Shown here piece by piece: positions 1 to 13,273 of a DNA stretch of 64,000 nt. The stretch covers positions 124,001 through 188,000 of the forward strand of contig JANFNE010000016.1 in the NCBI GenBank assembly GCA_024867545.1, in the 5' to 3' direction. Below the pieces are notes generated by a model. It did no database searches. It was given only the letters and a program-made list of their open reading frames with translations, and was not told the DNA's origin. The translations under genes were made by a program, and so were the position numbers. Numbering within the stretch: position 1 is the stretch's first letter; each line of letters starts with the position of its first letter. The stretch comes from Phytopythium helicoides. Lineage: Eukaryota > Oomycota > Peronosporomycetes > Pythiales > Pythiaceae.

Positions 1-3000
1 ACGGATTCAGCACGGGCAGTGTTGTCCGTGTACGACTGAATACGGACAGCGGTGCACTCTCTTTTGGAGTGGACGACAATGACTGGGGTATCGCGTTCGA
101 CGGTTTGACTCAACATGGTACACTCTATCCAGCAATTGGACTGTACCAGCGTGATGATCAAGTTACAATACTGCCTGTGCAAGTGTCAAGTGAACCTAGC
201 GCAGAAGTGACTTCTGGAGAAATTACTGTAGCAAAGGGGATGTCTGTCCCTGCCGTTCTGAAGCCGTTCCTTCATCATACAGGTGTCTTGCTGGAATCCA
301 CAATCAACTTTCTCCAAGGGCCGATCTTTTCTGATCTGAGTCACTCCCCAGAACACCAAGCATCTCTGACTGACGAGCAAAAGTACTCAATTATCAGAAA
401 TTCCGAAGAAGCCATTGGATCGCATCCTTTGCTATTCACTCTAGTAACGCCACTCATAAGCTCACTCAGCCTCATTCGAAACTATCACGGGCTTGGGTCG
501 GTTCTTGCTATGCAATTCGTGCCATGGTGCATCAAGACCATGCAGAGCATTGAAAACGTGATCCAGGCATTACGAACTCTGAGTTTATCTCGGAGTGTCA
601 GCGATGGGTTCGTTTGCGGGGATTTGGTTCTTGACGTCGCCGGCGAGTGGGAGCTCAAAAGCATGGCAGCTGGAAACATCCCAGCTCAACAGTACCAGCT
701 GACAATTACCCAGGAAAAGCATGGCGTCGTTCAAGGACGCAGCAGCGGTTCTTTTACCACAGTTACGCTAAATGGTCTCGTGCGTGGCACGAAAGTTTGT
801 TTCCTCGAAAGTTGGCGCCAAGGAGGGACGTGCCTAGTCGAGGGACGCCTGCGTGCTGACAGCATGGAGTTTAGCGGTAGCTATGAAGATGCCAAGAGCC
901 ATACCAGCGGGCATATAGTTGGGCGGAAGATTCATCCTGGCTCAAGTAACGCGGAGCTCTCGCGCCGTCACCAGATCAGCAGTAGCTTTGTGATCCTCGA
1001 GATGGCAATTTCGAACTTGCTAGGATTCTTTGCGCACAGTCTGATGCATGCTGGTCGCGAGGATTTGCTTGTTGAGAGCGCTGTCTCTGTTTCGGCTAGT
1101 GTTCCTAGCTCCTCGCTACTTGGAGGTGAAGATGGATCAAGCACCATAGAAGAACCCAAATTTACAACAACTGAGAGCTCGTCAAACGAGTATGACGAAT
1201 GGGCCAGCAGCAATTTGCTCTCTGGTGGGTTGCCTTTGCCAATTGTCCAAGCGCACCTCAAGCACGTGCTCACGCAAGTATCAGATGTTACTGGGATGAA
1301 CTCGCCCACAATTGCGTCGGCAATGCCACGTCTAAACGAAGCGACCATTGCGTGGATGCGCAGCGTCGAGCCGAAGACCATTTCTGCTCCGTCAGTTGGT
1401 CGAGAGGCAACTGCAGCTGTTCGATTCCAAGCACCGAGCTCGTTCCTGGACGATCTCATCAACAGCCGCAATGAAGCGGGAGCCATCGACCGTTGGATAT
1501 CCAAACACGTTGGTGAGTCTCCATTTGTTCGTCTCGGTGGAGAGCCGATGAAGATTGCGCGGCGTACTGTCTGTGCCGCCATGATTTGGCACACGGGGTT
1601 CGAGAGTTCAATCAAAAAGGTGGTAGAGTCTATCAACTCTCTGAACGCCGACAGTGAGAAACGGCCGAACGAAAACCTCATGCACATATGGCGGGCTGCT
1701 CAACGTGTCATCGAGTGGGCAATTCGAGCCAAGAACTCGATGGGCTCCACCTATCCCATTATTGCTGGGCTAGTTATTCGAAAGGCACAGTTCCTTTTGG
1801 AAATTGAGCCAAGTCCTCGAGCGGTCGCAGCATCTGCCGCAGTCCTAGCACTGGGATCTGCAGAAACTGGCGTTCCTGGTGGACCAGGTCTCTCAACGTC
1901 GAAGACCGCGGTGTATGAATACGCGGAGAGAATTTGCAGCGAAGTGCTTCTTCAAATTTCGCGATTCATTGAGTCTCCGATCCGTGTGTCGGTGCTTCAA
2001 TCCAAGATGCTTGGTATCTCCACTCGTGCATTCTTACGGAGTATTGGCCTCGCCTCGTTTCGAGGTTTCGTCGGCGAGGCTGGAGGAAACTACCGGAGTG
2101 TACTGTCTTCTGAGCGTCATGACACGATTCAGTCGACTGGGGTGCTCACAAGTGCGCTGCAGTGGCTTTCCCAAAGCTTATCAAGTGGGAGCGTGTCAGG
2201 GCTTTCTGCAGCGTTCGCGGATCCGAACGAATTTGGATCGGATGCAGCAGCATTTGCGTCGTCCAACCCGTCGGGAATAATCGCGACTGCACATTATCTG
2301 AGCGGTCTTGGTGGATGTGGCAAACACCTAAAGAATGATCTACGAGAGGCATTTGAGAGTCTTTACGGGTACCTTTGCGGGGCCCTGTCTCGAGCTACGT
2401 GGGCTAAGGATCCAGACCTGCAGCTTGTGATTCTTCTCTCGTGGGGAATTATCATCCAACCTGACGATCACGCATTCTTGTCGCGTGCTGGGATCTTCCG
2501 GGTTCTTCAGACTGTGCTCGATGAGGCTCGAGGGTCGAATGACGGCTCAATGGACGTGACCTCTGGGTCTCCTAGCAGAAATACCATCGATGAGCGGAGC
2601 ATGCAGACTGAGAGCAAGAAAAAGATCGTGCAGGCCGCTCTGAAGGTGGTTCATTTGTTGGCTGCACAAGTTGCGCATGCGGGAGATACAGCTGACGATA
2701 TCCCCGGACTTTCGGAGCTACCTGCTAGCTCGGCTCTGTCGCTGGGCTCTATCCCTTTGCTCCGAAAACCCTCGGGACCGGAAACACTTGGCAAGTCAGT
2801 GTTCCGTATGCTCTACACAGAGCTCAAAAACGGGCTGGGGGAGATGCGTTCGAGCCGTGCGAAGCTCGATGAAGGTGACTTTGTCGGACTTCCTTCAGAA
2901 CCGTTGCAGGGGAGTGACCCAAGTACACCTGGATCCGAAGACGAGTACGATGCTGGATTGGGTGATGCGCAAGAGTATTGCTATCAAATTTGCACGTTGC

Positions 3001-6000
3001 TGTACTCTGTGAGTGGGTCCCCAGTGTGCCGCTCACACTTGTCGTCATCGTCATGGCTGCGTTTACTGCTGGCTTTGGTTGAGGTCGACTCGCCTGAGAT
3101 CCAGCGACGCATTTTGAAGCTTCTTCGGAGACTGCTTCCGGGTCTGGACCCTGCTAGCATCAAGGTTCGGTTTGACGACGACGAGTGCTTGGATATGGAC
3201 AGCGACGAAGAGTTTGATACCGAAAGTCAGGATGAGATCGACCACGCAACGGCATTGATCAACTTTTTCTTCAGTGTTGTCGGCCTCAACAACCCTCCAA
3301 GCATTCCTGAAGCAATGCTTGGGCGGTCGGCAGCAGCAGGTGGAGCTACCAATGACGATAGCACACTGTTGAAATTTGGGGAGAACACCAGTGACTTAGC
3401 TGTTGAGGTCATCTTGCTTCTTCGATCCCTTTACGAATCAGAGAAGTGGGGCGAGTATGTGAATCGATCGGTTGCTAATGCTCTTGCAGCCATCCCGCGT
3501 ATGTGTGTTACGGAGTCGAGTGCCCAACAAGAAGGCGCAGATTCGGATGTCGAGATGGAGGACATTTCGAAGGAGATTCCTTCGCTTGACGTGTGGAAGT
3601 CGCAGATGACGGCGTACTTCAATGCCCTGTCTGCGCTTTCGGTGCTTGATGGGCAGATTGAGGGAGTGCGCATCGGTGGAACCGTCAAGGTGATGCCACG
3701 GACAGGCTCAACGGTGCAGGATATTGCATTTCGTGGAGCGCGAGGCACAGTCGTGGCGTATGAACCCGGCAAGTCGACCGCAGAGGTTTTGTTGCATGGG
3801 CTCCGAGAGGAGGAGAGCAGTGGCGCGCAGCAACAAGCTCTTGTATCCTCTACTACGACGATAAGTGTACGTGCTGACCATCAACCCCTGTGCTCGATGA
3901 ATGTCGTACTAACTGTTCTCTGCTCAGAACAAACCCGTGCGGATTGCTGTCGATGACCTACTTGCGATCTCGGAAGTGGATTTGTCCCCTTCAAACTTTT
4001 CGGACGCGGTGTTAAAGGCGCTGCTCATCGAGAAGTTTCCATACTTCGTCTCTGAAGTTAAGAAGAGTCTCACTGAAATTGATGCAATGGAGGACACAGA
4101 AGGCGGCAATCTTGATGATGGCAATGGCGACGACAGCGATAATGATGACGACGACATGTCAAACGACGGCTCTTCGTCCCGTCGGCTCTCGAGAGTGAGA
4201 TGGCAGCCAATGCAGGAGGTATGGGCGAGGATTCTGAAGTAGATTCAGAAATTGCGTCGCCGCGCTTCCATGACGACGCAACCGGCGTTCCAACCAAGAA
4301 CATCGAGCCAACCAGCGTCATTTCCGAGATGGAGAAAGGAGTCGCGTCTGTACCGCATCCTCCTTTCATATTACGGCCTCCGCTCCTCTGCGACGTTGCT
4401 GAAGAGCGAGCATTGCGCTGCAACTTTTGTTCGCGGTGTTGGTGCACGCGGTCTTATGGATTTGCTCGCAGTCGCGATTTCCGAGACGCCGACAACAGCT
4501 GGAATCGGAGATATCTCGTCGCTCGAGGAGACATGGCTCGCTTTGTGGTCGCGATGGTACAAGATTAGAAGGGCCCATGCTGCACCGAAGGCGCCAGCGA
4601 CACCAGTGAGTGCAAAACCAAAGAGTGGAGATAGCAGTGCGGGAACTCAGTCTGAATCCAGTGCGTCGGGTCCAATGGTGCAGCAGATGATGGAAATGGG
4701 TTTTCCAAAAGAGTGGTGCGATGTGGCATTAGCTCGTTGTGCCTACAACGTTGAAGCAGCCATCAACTTCTGCTTTGAACACAGCAGTGAGATGGAAAGG
4801 CTGGTGGCTCAGCATCGCGCGAGCACGGAAGGCGCTAGCTCAGCTGGCAGCGGATCGAGAGGAGGACGGAAAGAGGAGGCAGAGGCAATCAGCCCTCTGC
4901 TGGAGCAGCTGTCGGAAATGGGATTCCCCTTCAACTGGTGCAAGAAGGCGCTGGCGGCGAACCGGAATAACGTTGATGCGGCCCTGACTTGGATTCTTTC
5001 GAATGGTGAGGCTCTTGAGGCAGAGGATCGTCGAGATGAAGAAGCAAAGCTTCGTGCGGCAGGTGGAGACACCAATGATGAAAGCATCGCTGAAGGAACA
5101 CCAGCAGAAGAGGAGAAGACACTTGTCCCGAACCCGCTGCGAGTTGTCAGTGGGCAAGCATGCATTGGTGAGCACGACATGATGGTGGAGGGCCTTCTTG
5201 GCGGAGGATTTGCGTCTGTCGGGGCCCCTGACTGCCTCGTTTCAAGTGGACGATGGTACTATGAAGCAACTCTTCATACCAACGGGTGCGTTCAGATTGG
5301 TTGGGCAGACGTTGCATTTTCCGGGGCAGCGGACCGAGGTGACGGTGTCGGTGATGGTGCGCATTCATGGGCATATGATGGTTGGCGCCAGCAGAAATGG
5401 CACGGCCAGCCGTCTCCCTGGGGTTCCAAGTGGCAGCAGGGTGATGTCATTGGTTGCGGTATCGATGTGGATGCCGGGTCGATGATCTTTAGTTTGAACG
5501 GGAAAATGCGGTCCGCTAACATGGGCGTTGCATTCCGATCCATTGACTTTGCTCGTGGCTTGTACCCGTGCGCCAGTTTTAACCGCAGAGAGCGTTTGCA
5601 GTTTAACCTCGGAGGCTCGCCGTTCAAGTTTGCACCGCCCCCTGGGTTCCGCCCGATTCTACAGGTTCTCAGCGATTCAGCTGGCTTGGATGCTCTACCG
5701 AAGGGATTCGGTGTCGTCGGGATGAGAGAAGATTGCTTAGAGGAGAATATGGGCGAGGAAAGCTACTCCAGCGAAACGCGCTACTTTCCCCGTGATGCAC
5801 ATCCATCCATGCTTCGCGGGACGTCAACTCATGGACGCAGCAGTGCGTTTGCTGCAACTACAGGATCCAAGTCAGATGCGCTGGCAGGAATTAAAGCAAT
5901 TCCAGATGACCGGATCTATCTTGAGCTGATCCTGGCGACGCGATCACTGGCAATCCTCCAAGCGAGACGGGCGTTTGTTAACTCTTCTTTCAAAGTGGCC

Positions 6001-9000
6001 ACAAGCTGAGGTCGGCGTGTTCCATGCAAAGCTTTTCATCGCTGGATCAGACGCATCGACTGCAGCATCTGGGCAAGAAGAGGCAGCACGTCTACTCGAC
6101 TTTATCAAGCTCACTGCCGGTCTGAGTGACCAGTTCGCACCGAGCATCGACGCTACCGCAGTAGCCGCTCTTTCGGAAAGCGATGTACTTCACCTGCTTG
6201 ATTGTGGAGCAACTGGCCGCTATGCTCTTGGACTTATGACGGATGTGGCGCGCTCTGCGCTGTACGAAGCCCTGTCCGCCACGATTCGCGCATCTTCGGA
6301 CTTTGGAGCGCTCAACTACGATGCACTGGTAAGCGTGATGCTGTCGTCCATCTCATCAGAGGTCAAACAGGCGTCTCGGCGCCAGTACGCGCGGATACCC
6401 TGGGATTCGTCAGACGCAGGCCATTACAGCCAATTTCCTGCAAATCACGGCTGAGGGTGGTCAGGTGTGGTCCGACCGAGAAGTTCTAAACCATCCAAAT
6501 CTCTTCCTCGCTGAGTGGATGACGAGTTTGATGGTTAGTGCAATTGATCGCTACGCTGACCAAATGCCAGAGCACGTTCACGACAAGATTCGACAGCAGC
6601 TACTAGAAGCATGGATATCCTCGCTCAAGTCGCCTAGTTTATGTGTGAAGGAGCGAGGAGCTACCATTCTGGCGGGTATTTTCCAAGATATCCTCCCCAA
6701 GCAATGCCCGATCGCCATCACGAAGGGACTGGAGCCAATTAGCGAGAACGTCAAGGCCCGTCTCAAGGCTGCACTTGACGTCTTGCCTTTGCAACGACTG
6801 GTGGATTTGACGCAAGAACGCATCCTCCGCGAATACCCAAACATGCCCGTGTGCTCGCGCTACCTGCAAAGTATTACAGAGCTTGTCGCGGCCGCGGGAC
6901 TGGCGATGAACGCAATGGGTAGAGACGACGAGCAGCTATTTGCGCTGGACACAACACGCCGCCTTGATGCTTGCCGTCGAATCGAAGTGACTTGCTGCCA
7001 ATCGATAAAATCGAGTACGAGGAGATGGTCGCAACGAAAACTGAAACTGCAGAAGGAGCGAGAGGCGGCAGAAGCGGCGAAGCAGGAGGAACTGGCAGCA
7101 GCAAACGCTGCGCGAGAGGCGGCAGAGGCTGCAGCAGCTGCTGCCACCGCTGCTGCCATCGCATCTGCAGTGGATGCTAGTGTGGATTCTGACGCAGGTG
7201 CTGATAATGAAGCTGTCCAAACAGAAGCGACTAACATGGAGGTCGACAACAGTGACTCGGAGGAGCAGCAGGATATCACACTCTCAGTGATCGCAAACAT
7301 GGCAAGTGAGGATACAGCAGCATTAGCGACTGGGCTCGAGCGTTGGTTCTCCTCCTCAAGAGCCGCAGTCACCGATCGAGCTCCCGACGGCGGAGCTACT
7401 TGACAAGAAGGATATTGAGTTCGACTTCAATTCCCTGATCCTGTACCGACTTTTGATATGGAGATGCTATCTCCAGATGAGGCGAGCCGCTTGGAAGCTG
7501 CGTCACGCGGTATCATGGGGGAAGAGGGCCTCGCCCGCTGGGAGTACGGACATGAGGCCGGTGTTTTGGCGGATAACTCAACCCAACTATGGAGCGGAGT
7601 TATCACGCAATTCCGTTTGAAGGAAGACAACGAAGACGAGTCACTGCCTCAACTACGCGTTGGCTGCAAAGTGATTCGTGGTCCCAATTGGAAGTGGCGA
7701 GACCAAGACGGCGGCGAAGGTAGTATTGGCACTGTTGAAACATATCTCCCCCTGGAGCGGAATCGACGGTGAAGGAATGTCCGGTGCGGTGGCCGAATGA
7801 CTCGCTATACACCTACCGATGGGGAGCAGATGGCAATTATGATTTGGTGCACGTGGAAGTCGATGCTGATGGTGCCATCACGCATCGGCACCCGACTCCT
7901 CGAGCCAAGAATGACGACGAAGGGACCTTTGGCTCTGAAGTTCACCTCGGAGTGCTTTTGCATATGTTCCATTCCGAAGAGAAGGCAATTTTCTCTGGTA
8001 GTGAAGCGATCAAGGTTACCGGTGTGATGGAGTTCCCTGACTACGGAGCAGCAGTTGATGTAGTTGGTTTGCGGTTTGCCGACGGCTCCCTCTGCATCCA
8101 AGAGCTTCAAATGACCCGAGGCAACTCGGACATGGGGTGGTCTCTGCGGTTCGGGACGGAAAAATGGCAACCAGGTACCAAGTACACTCTCCGACCTGTC
8201 AACACAACACCTGGGTCGTCAAGCGAGCAGTCACTGCGGGATATTGACCAACTCCGTGGAGAGTACACGCACCATGCATTCAAGAGCGGTGGTCTCGTTC
8301 CTGTTCGGGGCGAGATCACCATTTCGACTCGGAATCTGTTCACCATGGACCCGCACAACCACTTCTCGACACTTGGTATTTCCGAAGAAGGCATGACGGT
8401 GACGTGTCTGAGTGGGGAATCGCGAAACCTAGCTCTCGCAACGGTCGGCTTCGCGACTGGAATCCACTACTGGGAGGTGCGGGTAGACCAGGCTGAGTTT
8501 GGCAGCGTGTTTATTGGCGTATGCGAAAAAGCTGGACCTCCAGGATCGCAGGCGGCGCTGTCAAGCCGACTCAACAGGTGGCACGGGTGGGGATTTGTGA
8601 ACTTCAGAGCAACTTACCACAACAGTACGGAGCGAATCTACGGAGATCACTTCAATGCGGGTGATATTATTGGTGTGCGTCTCGACATGGAGCAAGGTAA
8701 ATTGTCTTTCTTCGTCGACGGCATCAAGTTTGGAGAGCATATTGTGTCGGATCTGGGTGTGGCTTTCGATAACGTAAAGGGTGAGCGCCACTCACGAACA
8801 CTGTATCCGTGCATTGGCATGCGCAAGAGCGGCGACCGCATCAGTCTCAACGGAAAATGGGTGTCAATGCCTGGTGTGCCGCCGCGGCAGATTCTGTCAG
8901 ATGTGATTGATGTGAGCAAGTCTCTTCATGCGTGGTACTTGTCGATTCAGAACGTTTCAAGCCCATCGGGACCGATTCTGCTTCCAGAGTCACTTTTGCG

Positions 9001-11270
9001 CGAGAGCTGGATCGAATGGAAGCGGTGGACGGAAAACCGTTGGCAACGGTGCCCCGTGCGTCCCCGGGGTGTGGTCGTCGATTTTGATACTTCAGTGGCA
9101 ACTTGTGTGGCTGTTAGCCAGGCTGCGGGATTGAGTGCTCCGTTCCTGGCAGGCGATCGCGTTCGCATTATAACAAAGTGTGGACAGGAGCTCAACCAGC
9201 CAGAAGAAGCAGTCATCATTGGAGCGCACCGCGGGTTTCTGTGGTATCGAGTCGAGACGCAGGGCAATGAAGGCGCTGATGAAGGCCGCGCTTGGGCGTG
9301 GTATTGGTCGCCAAGTGAGCTTATCGAGCTGATTCTCGTCCGACGCGATGGCAAGGACATGACCCTCCTAGAGAATGACGCAACCGACCTGTCTGCGTAT
9401 CAGAACAGTGTCGCCAATATGCCGTTCGCTCCACGCACGGAGCTCGAGCAAAGGGCACACAACGACATGGATGCGTTTGTGGAATTGGCAACAAGAAACC
9501 ATTCAGCTGCATCCGATATGCAGCTCGTCGAGCGCCTCAACAGTTTCTGCGCCAGCATTGGTGTCGAAGTGAAAAACCTGAAGATAAATGACGTCTTGTC
9601 ACCCGATGAAGTGAGTGCACTTGGTTATTCGAGCTCGCGATCGCTTGTACTGGAGGACTACCACACGACTCCAGCACTGAAGGGGATCACCGGCCCTGAA
9701 CTTCGCGCGCGTTGCGCAGTGCTCCGAGTTTTGAACGGCAAGATCAGCCGGGTGTTACCGATGATCTCGATCAAACCGTCGGACAATAGCGCAAGCGCCA
9801 TCGAGGTAGCGCAAAAGTGCTGGTAGTAGCTCGCCTTCTAGCCGATCGGAGCTTTTGTCGACGAGCCTGAAGCTCCGATCACTTCGTCGACTTGTGTTTA
9901 CATCCACGAAGCTCGCGTTCTGGGAGGAAGTGCTTCGTGCAACGACCACCAGCACGCCGTTGCCTTCGGACGAGTACGAGGACCCGCGAGAAATTCGCGT
10001 TATCCGTATCAACCGTATCCAGGCTCAGCCTTCGAAGCTTAGTTTGCTCCCTCAACCGGGCGATCGTCTTCGTCGCTCAGTGTTCGGCCAGCTGTACCGC
10101 GAGATGCGTGCCTGGAATGACAGCTTTTTCCGGCGCGCATACTGCGGCAAGGGCCATGGTGGGCAGAAACGTGCATTTAAGGTCAAGTTCCTCGGCGAGG
10201 GTGTCAACGACTACGGTGGACCGTACCGTGCAGTCTTCGAGCAAATTGTTGACGAGCTGCAAATGGACAATATAGAACTCCCGAAGGGCGAGCTTGGACT
10301 GCTGCCACTGCTGATCCCGTGCCCGAATCGCCGCAGTGGTACAGGGATCAATCAGGACAAGTTTTTGCTGAACCCGTCGTGCGGCACGTCGCTTGTAGCG
10401 AACGGTCCTATGGCGCTCGATCTGCACCGGTTCCTCGGCAAGATCATCGGTACAGCCGTTCGTCATGGCCTCCAAATGGGCCTCGACCTGCCTTCGCTAG
10501 TGTGGCGCCCCCTCGCGGGTCTCGATGTCTCGCGTCAACACTTGGAAAGCGTTGACGTGGTTGCAGCGAATAACTTGACCCAGGTCGAAGAGCTCGATGC
10601 TGGTGACGAGGGTGCTGCGGAGGTGCTAGAGTACCTCACGATGTCGACGCCACTGAGTGATGGCACAGAAGTTCCGCTATACCCGAATAGTGAGAAGACA
10701 AAGGTGACCATGGCAAATCGAGACTCGTACGTGCGGCTGGTTGAGAAGCTTCGTCTGACAGAGAGCAGCCAGCAGCTTGCTGCCCTCAAGGACGGTTTGG
10801 CGTCAGTGCTTCCCATGGAGCTGGCACCGCTGTTTACGGCACGTGAGCTCGAGGTGCTGATCTGTGGTCGCCGCGAAGTGGACGTGGACCTTCTCCAGCA
10901 GTGTACTGAGTACAGCGAAGGCGCTGACGAGGCCATGCCGCACATTCAAGCGTTCTGGGAGGTGCTGCGCGAGATGACGAGCGAGGATCGCACATCGTTC
11001 CTGCGCTTTGTGTGGGCGCGCAGCCGCATGCCGAACAGTGCCAAGGACTTCCCCATGAACTTCAAGGTGCAGGCAGCGCATGATGCGGGTTCGCAGGGCA
11101 ACCCGGACGCGTACCTCCCGCATGCCCAGACGTGCTTCTTCGCGCTGCGGCTGCCTGCGTACTCGAGCAAGGACGTGCTGCGGGCCAAGCTGCTGTACGC
11201 GATCCAAAACTCGCCCAACATGGACGCCGACGTGCGTCTGCACAACGCCGAGGGCTGGGCCGACGCATAG
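1..11270 (+). CDS. Giant HECT-type E3 ubiquitin ligase (5' end outside window)
   Basis: Accepts ubiquitin from an E2 on a cysteine and passes it to substrates. Coding is open from base 3, so the start lies upstream. Domains in order: the end of a SPRY domain (1-230); a long helical region; two UBA domains (about 4675-4790 and 4891-5010, each with an MGF motif); SPRY 2 (about 5155-5660); a Glu/Ala-rich coiled coil (7030-7160); a MIB/HERC2 domain (about 7650-7860, RGPNWKW then DQDGG); SPRY 3 (about 8340-8880); and a C-terminal HECT domain (about 10080-11250) with catalytic Cys in [15 protein letters not shown], codon 11133-11135. One clear intron is 3867-3927 (GTACGT, branch TACTAAC, CAG). The frame shifts near 4190, 4345, 5980, 6420, 7345, 7430, 7744 (a run of five C) and 9815, with coding-quality sequence on both sides each time, so assembly indels are likely. 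A 54-bp intron at 4195-4248 is an alternative for the first shift. Confidence 0.9.
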
Positions 11271-11580
11271 ATCGGCGCTGGAGAGTTAGTTGTCTGCTTG
11301 CTACATGTTGCATGGGTTCGATCAAATGGATGGCTACAGACTCGTCGTGCATTCGTTCGCAGTCACTGAGACAGGGTGTTCTGTGAAGTGGGCCACATAT
11401 AGCGTACCGTAATCGTGCCTGTTCTCTCCGCCCGACTATCCGCCAATCATCTCCTCTTTCCTCCCTATTTATACCCAATCCGCAATTAGCGCGGTGGTTT
11501 TATGCGCGTGGTAACCCCCCGAGCAGCTCCGCGGCCGCACCCACTTCTCCACGTGCAAGACCCAAGCGCAGCCCCCGACG
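11271..11580. other. Intergenic spacer, 310 bp
   Basis: Lies between the HECT ligase stop and the next plus-strand ATG. The distal part (about 11420-11490) is pyrimidine-rich with a CCAAT at about 11440 and may be the promoter of the small membrane protein that follows. No gene seen. Confidence 0.4.
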
Positions 11581-11951
11581 ATGACCGACCCGAGCGAGCA
11601 GCCGACGGCCGTGGCCGTGGCCTCCGAGCCCGCCGCCAGCCCCGCGGACGTGGACGTCGTGGAGGTCAAGGCGCACAAGAAGGCCGGCGGACGGCTACCG
11701 GCCGCTGTGCTGCGGCAACTCGGGGCCGCGACCTGGTGCTCATCCCGCTGTGCCTCATCGGCGTCTACGCGCTCACGGGCGCGCTCTTCGCGCTGTGCAC
11801 GCGCGCCGTGCTGCAGACGGACGACACGAGCACGGCGCTCTGGACCTTCTTCGTGGTCTACGTCACCTTCATCGCCATGCTCGGGCTCGTGCTCGCCACC
11901 ATGGCCTACGAGAAGCGCATGCTCAAGGCGCACGCAGACGACCAGCAGTGA
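11581..11951 (+). CDS. Small two-helix membrane protein, unknown function
   Basis: About 123 residues. An acidic Ala/Pro-rich N-terminus (MTDPSEQPTAVAVASEPA) is followed by two hydrophobic segments, one starting DLVLIPLCLIGVYALTGALF and one around LWTFFVVYVTFIAMLGLVL, then a short charged C-terminus. The N-terminal half and the membrane half lie in different frames. They join if one base is missing at about 11717, in the GC-rich CTCGGGGCC; neither half makes sense alone, so an assembly indel is likely. The ATG at 11581 sits in GACGATGACC. It is convergent with the LSM11-like gene, stops about 73 bp apart. I do not recognise the family; the two-helix hairpin could be ER or mitochondrial. Confidence 0.6.
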
Positions 11952-12024
11952 CCGCCCGGCTCGCGCCAGCGGCCAGTAGCTAATAACACCACCAATGCAC
12001 GCCCTCGCTGGCGTTTCGTGTTCA

Positions 12025-13163
12025 TCATCTGCGTGCTCGTGCTCTCTCGCCGCCTGGCGGGGCGGCAGGCGGCAGATAGCTCACCGACACGACATTGTCG
12101 CCCCGCAGGAACAGCTGACGGTGGTACTCGCGGCGACGGGGATGCCCATCCGGCGATTGTGAGACCTGCTTGAAGACGAGAGCACGGCGCTGGTGGAGGA
12201 CCGAACACCTTCGCGGACTTCCCGCAGGATCCGCTCGTGGTCGGCGAACGGCACGAACTCGTGCGTCACGTCCATCAGCAGCATGTTCATGTGCTTGTCG
12301 AACGCCTTGAGCAGCCCAGAGCACGTGCCCCGCACTGAGTTAACGCGCCGCACCACCACGTGAACGCGCTTGTGCTCGAGGAAGCAGCGACGCAGCAGCG
12401 TAAACGGCCCATCGAGGTATGTGTCTAACAGATGCAAGGTGTGGCAGGTCAGTTGACCTCCAAAATCCACTCAAGCATGACACGAAGCGAAATCGCCAAC
12501 CTGCAAGAGCCTCAAAGAGGGTTGGGTCCCGCCGAGCTGCCGTGTCTACGCTCGATCGACTCGCAGCAGATCGTTTCGAATCTGCTTCTGCCGACGCTTT
12601 CTTGGGTCGAGCTTGCACGACCTGGCGGTGAGGGTCCGATTCTGGCAGCTTCATGCACCAACGCGGTCAGGACCAACTCGTCGCCACGAAAGCCAAGCAA
12701 CCTCTTTACCAGCGCCCTGCACTTCTGAATGTTGTCGAGCGGGAACGTGCCTGGCACCGGCAGCTTGACGTCTCTGGCCGCGAGCGCGCGCAGCGGGTCG
12801 AAGTCTGGCGAGCGCAGGTCCAGCGGTCCTCCCGCGCTCTCCTTGAGCTCATACGGCCTGAAGTCTCTCCTGTACAGCGCTGCGTCCGCGCCATCCTCGC
12901 GCGTCTCGCCCTCCGGCAGCGAAAAGTCGGGCGCGGCGCCGTACTTCCTGCGCAGCTTGGCGCTCAGCTCGGCCTCCCTGCCGGCAAACTTGCGCACGAT
13001 CTCGGCGCTGCCTCGGCGTCAGCAGGTCGTCCGCGCTCGCGAAACTCGGCCAGGCGGCGGCCAACACCCCGCCCCGCGTCCCCACGCACATGTTCTGCTG
13101 GTTGCCAGCGTTGTGCCGCAGGTAGAAGGCGCGCAGCCGCGCCTCGAGCAGCGCCGCATCCAT
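12025..13163 (-). CDS. LSM11: LSM11-like Sm protein (U7 snRNP, histone pre-mRNA 3' processing)
   Basis: Predicted Sm-fold protein. Exon 1 is 13090-13163 and exon 2 is 12622-13007, separated by a GTGCGT...GAGGCAG intron with a GCTGACG branch. Exon 3 runs 12424-12025, with acceptor CTGTTAG and a weaker predicted donor at 12621. Exon 2 has a basic motif ending KLRRKYG and a conserved stretch FDPLRALAARDV followed by PLDNIQKCRAL, resembling the LSM11 linker. Exon 3 carries the split Sm motifs: the first around RRVNSVRGTCSGLLKAFDKH, then MNMLLMDV, and Sm2 as QLFLRGDNVVSVS. LSM11 and LSM10 replace SmD2/SmD1 in the U7 particle, which cleaves replication-dependent histone mRNAs. One frameshift is needed near 12205. 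The alternative is a diverged LSm protein of another particle. Confidence 0.6.
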
Positions 13164-13273
13164 GCCGGCACTCGCAGCTCTCCCCACGCCGCGAATTGGT
13201 GTGCGCCACTCCACGCGTGTTTCTGCCGCGAGCAGCTTTGCCGTTCCATGTCTCGCGGGGCCGACTGAGCGCC

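Noticed and set aside
4195..4248. A 54-bp GTGAGA...TTCAG intron to bypass the stop at 4240
   Set aside because: It keeps frame but leaves a basic, atypical peptide, whereas the alternative frame gives an acidic coding-like stretch ([15 protein letters not shown]); two compensating indels explain the region better, though not conclusively.
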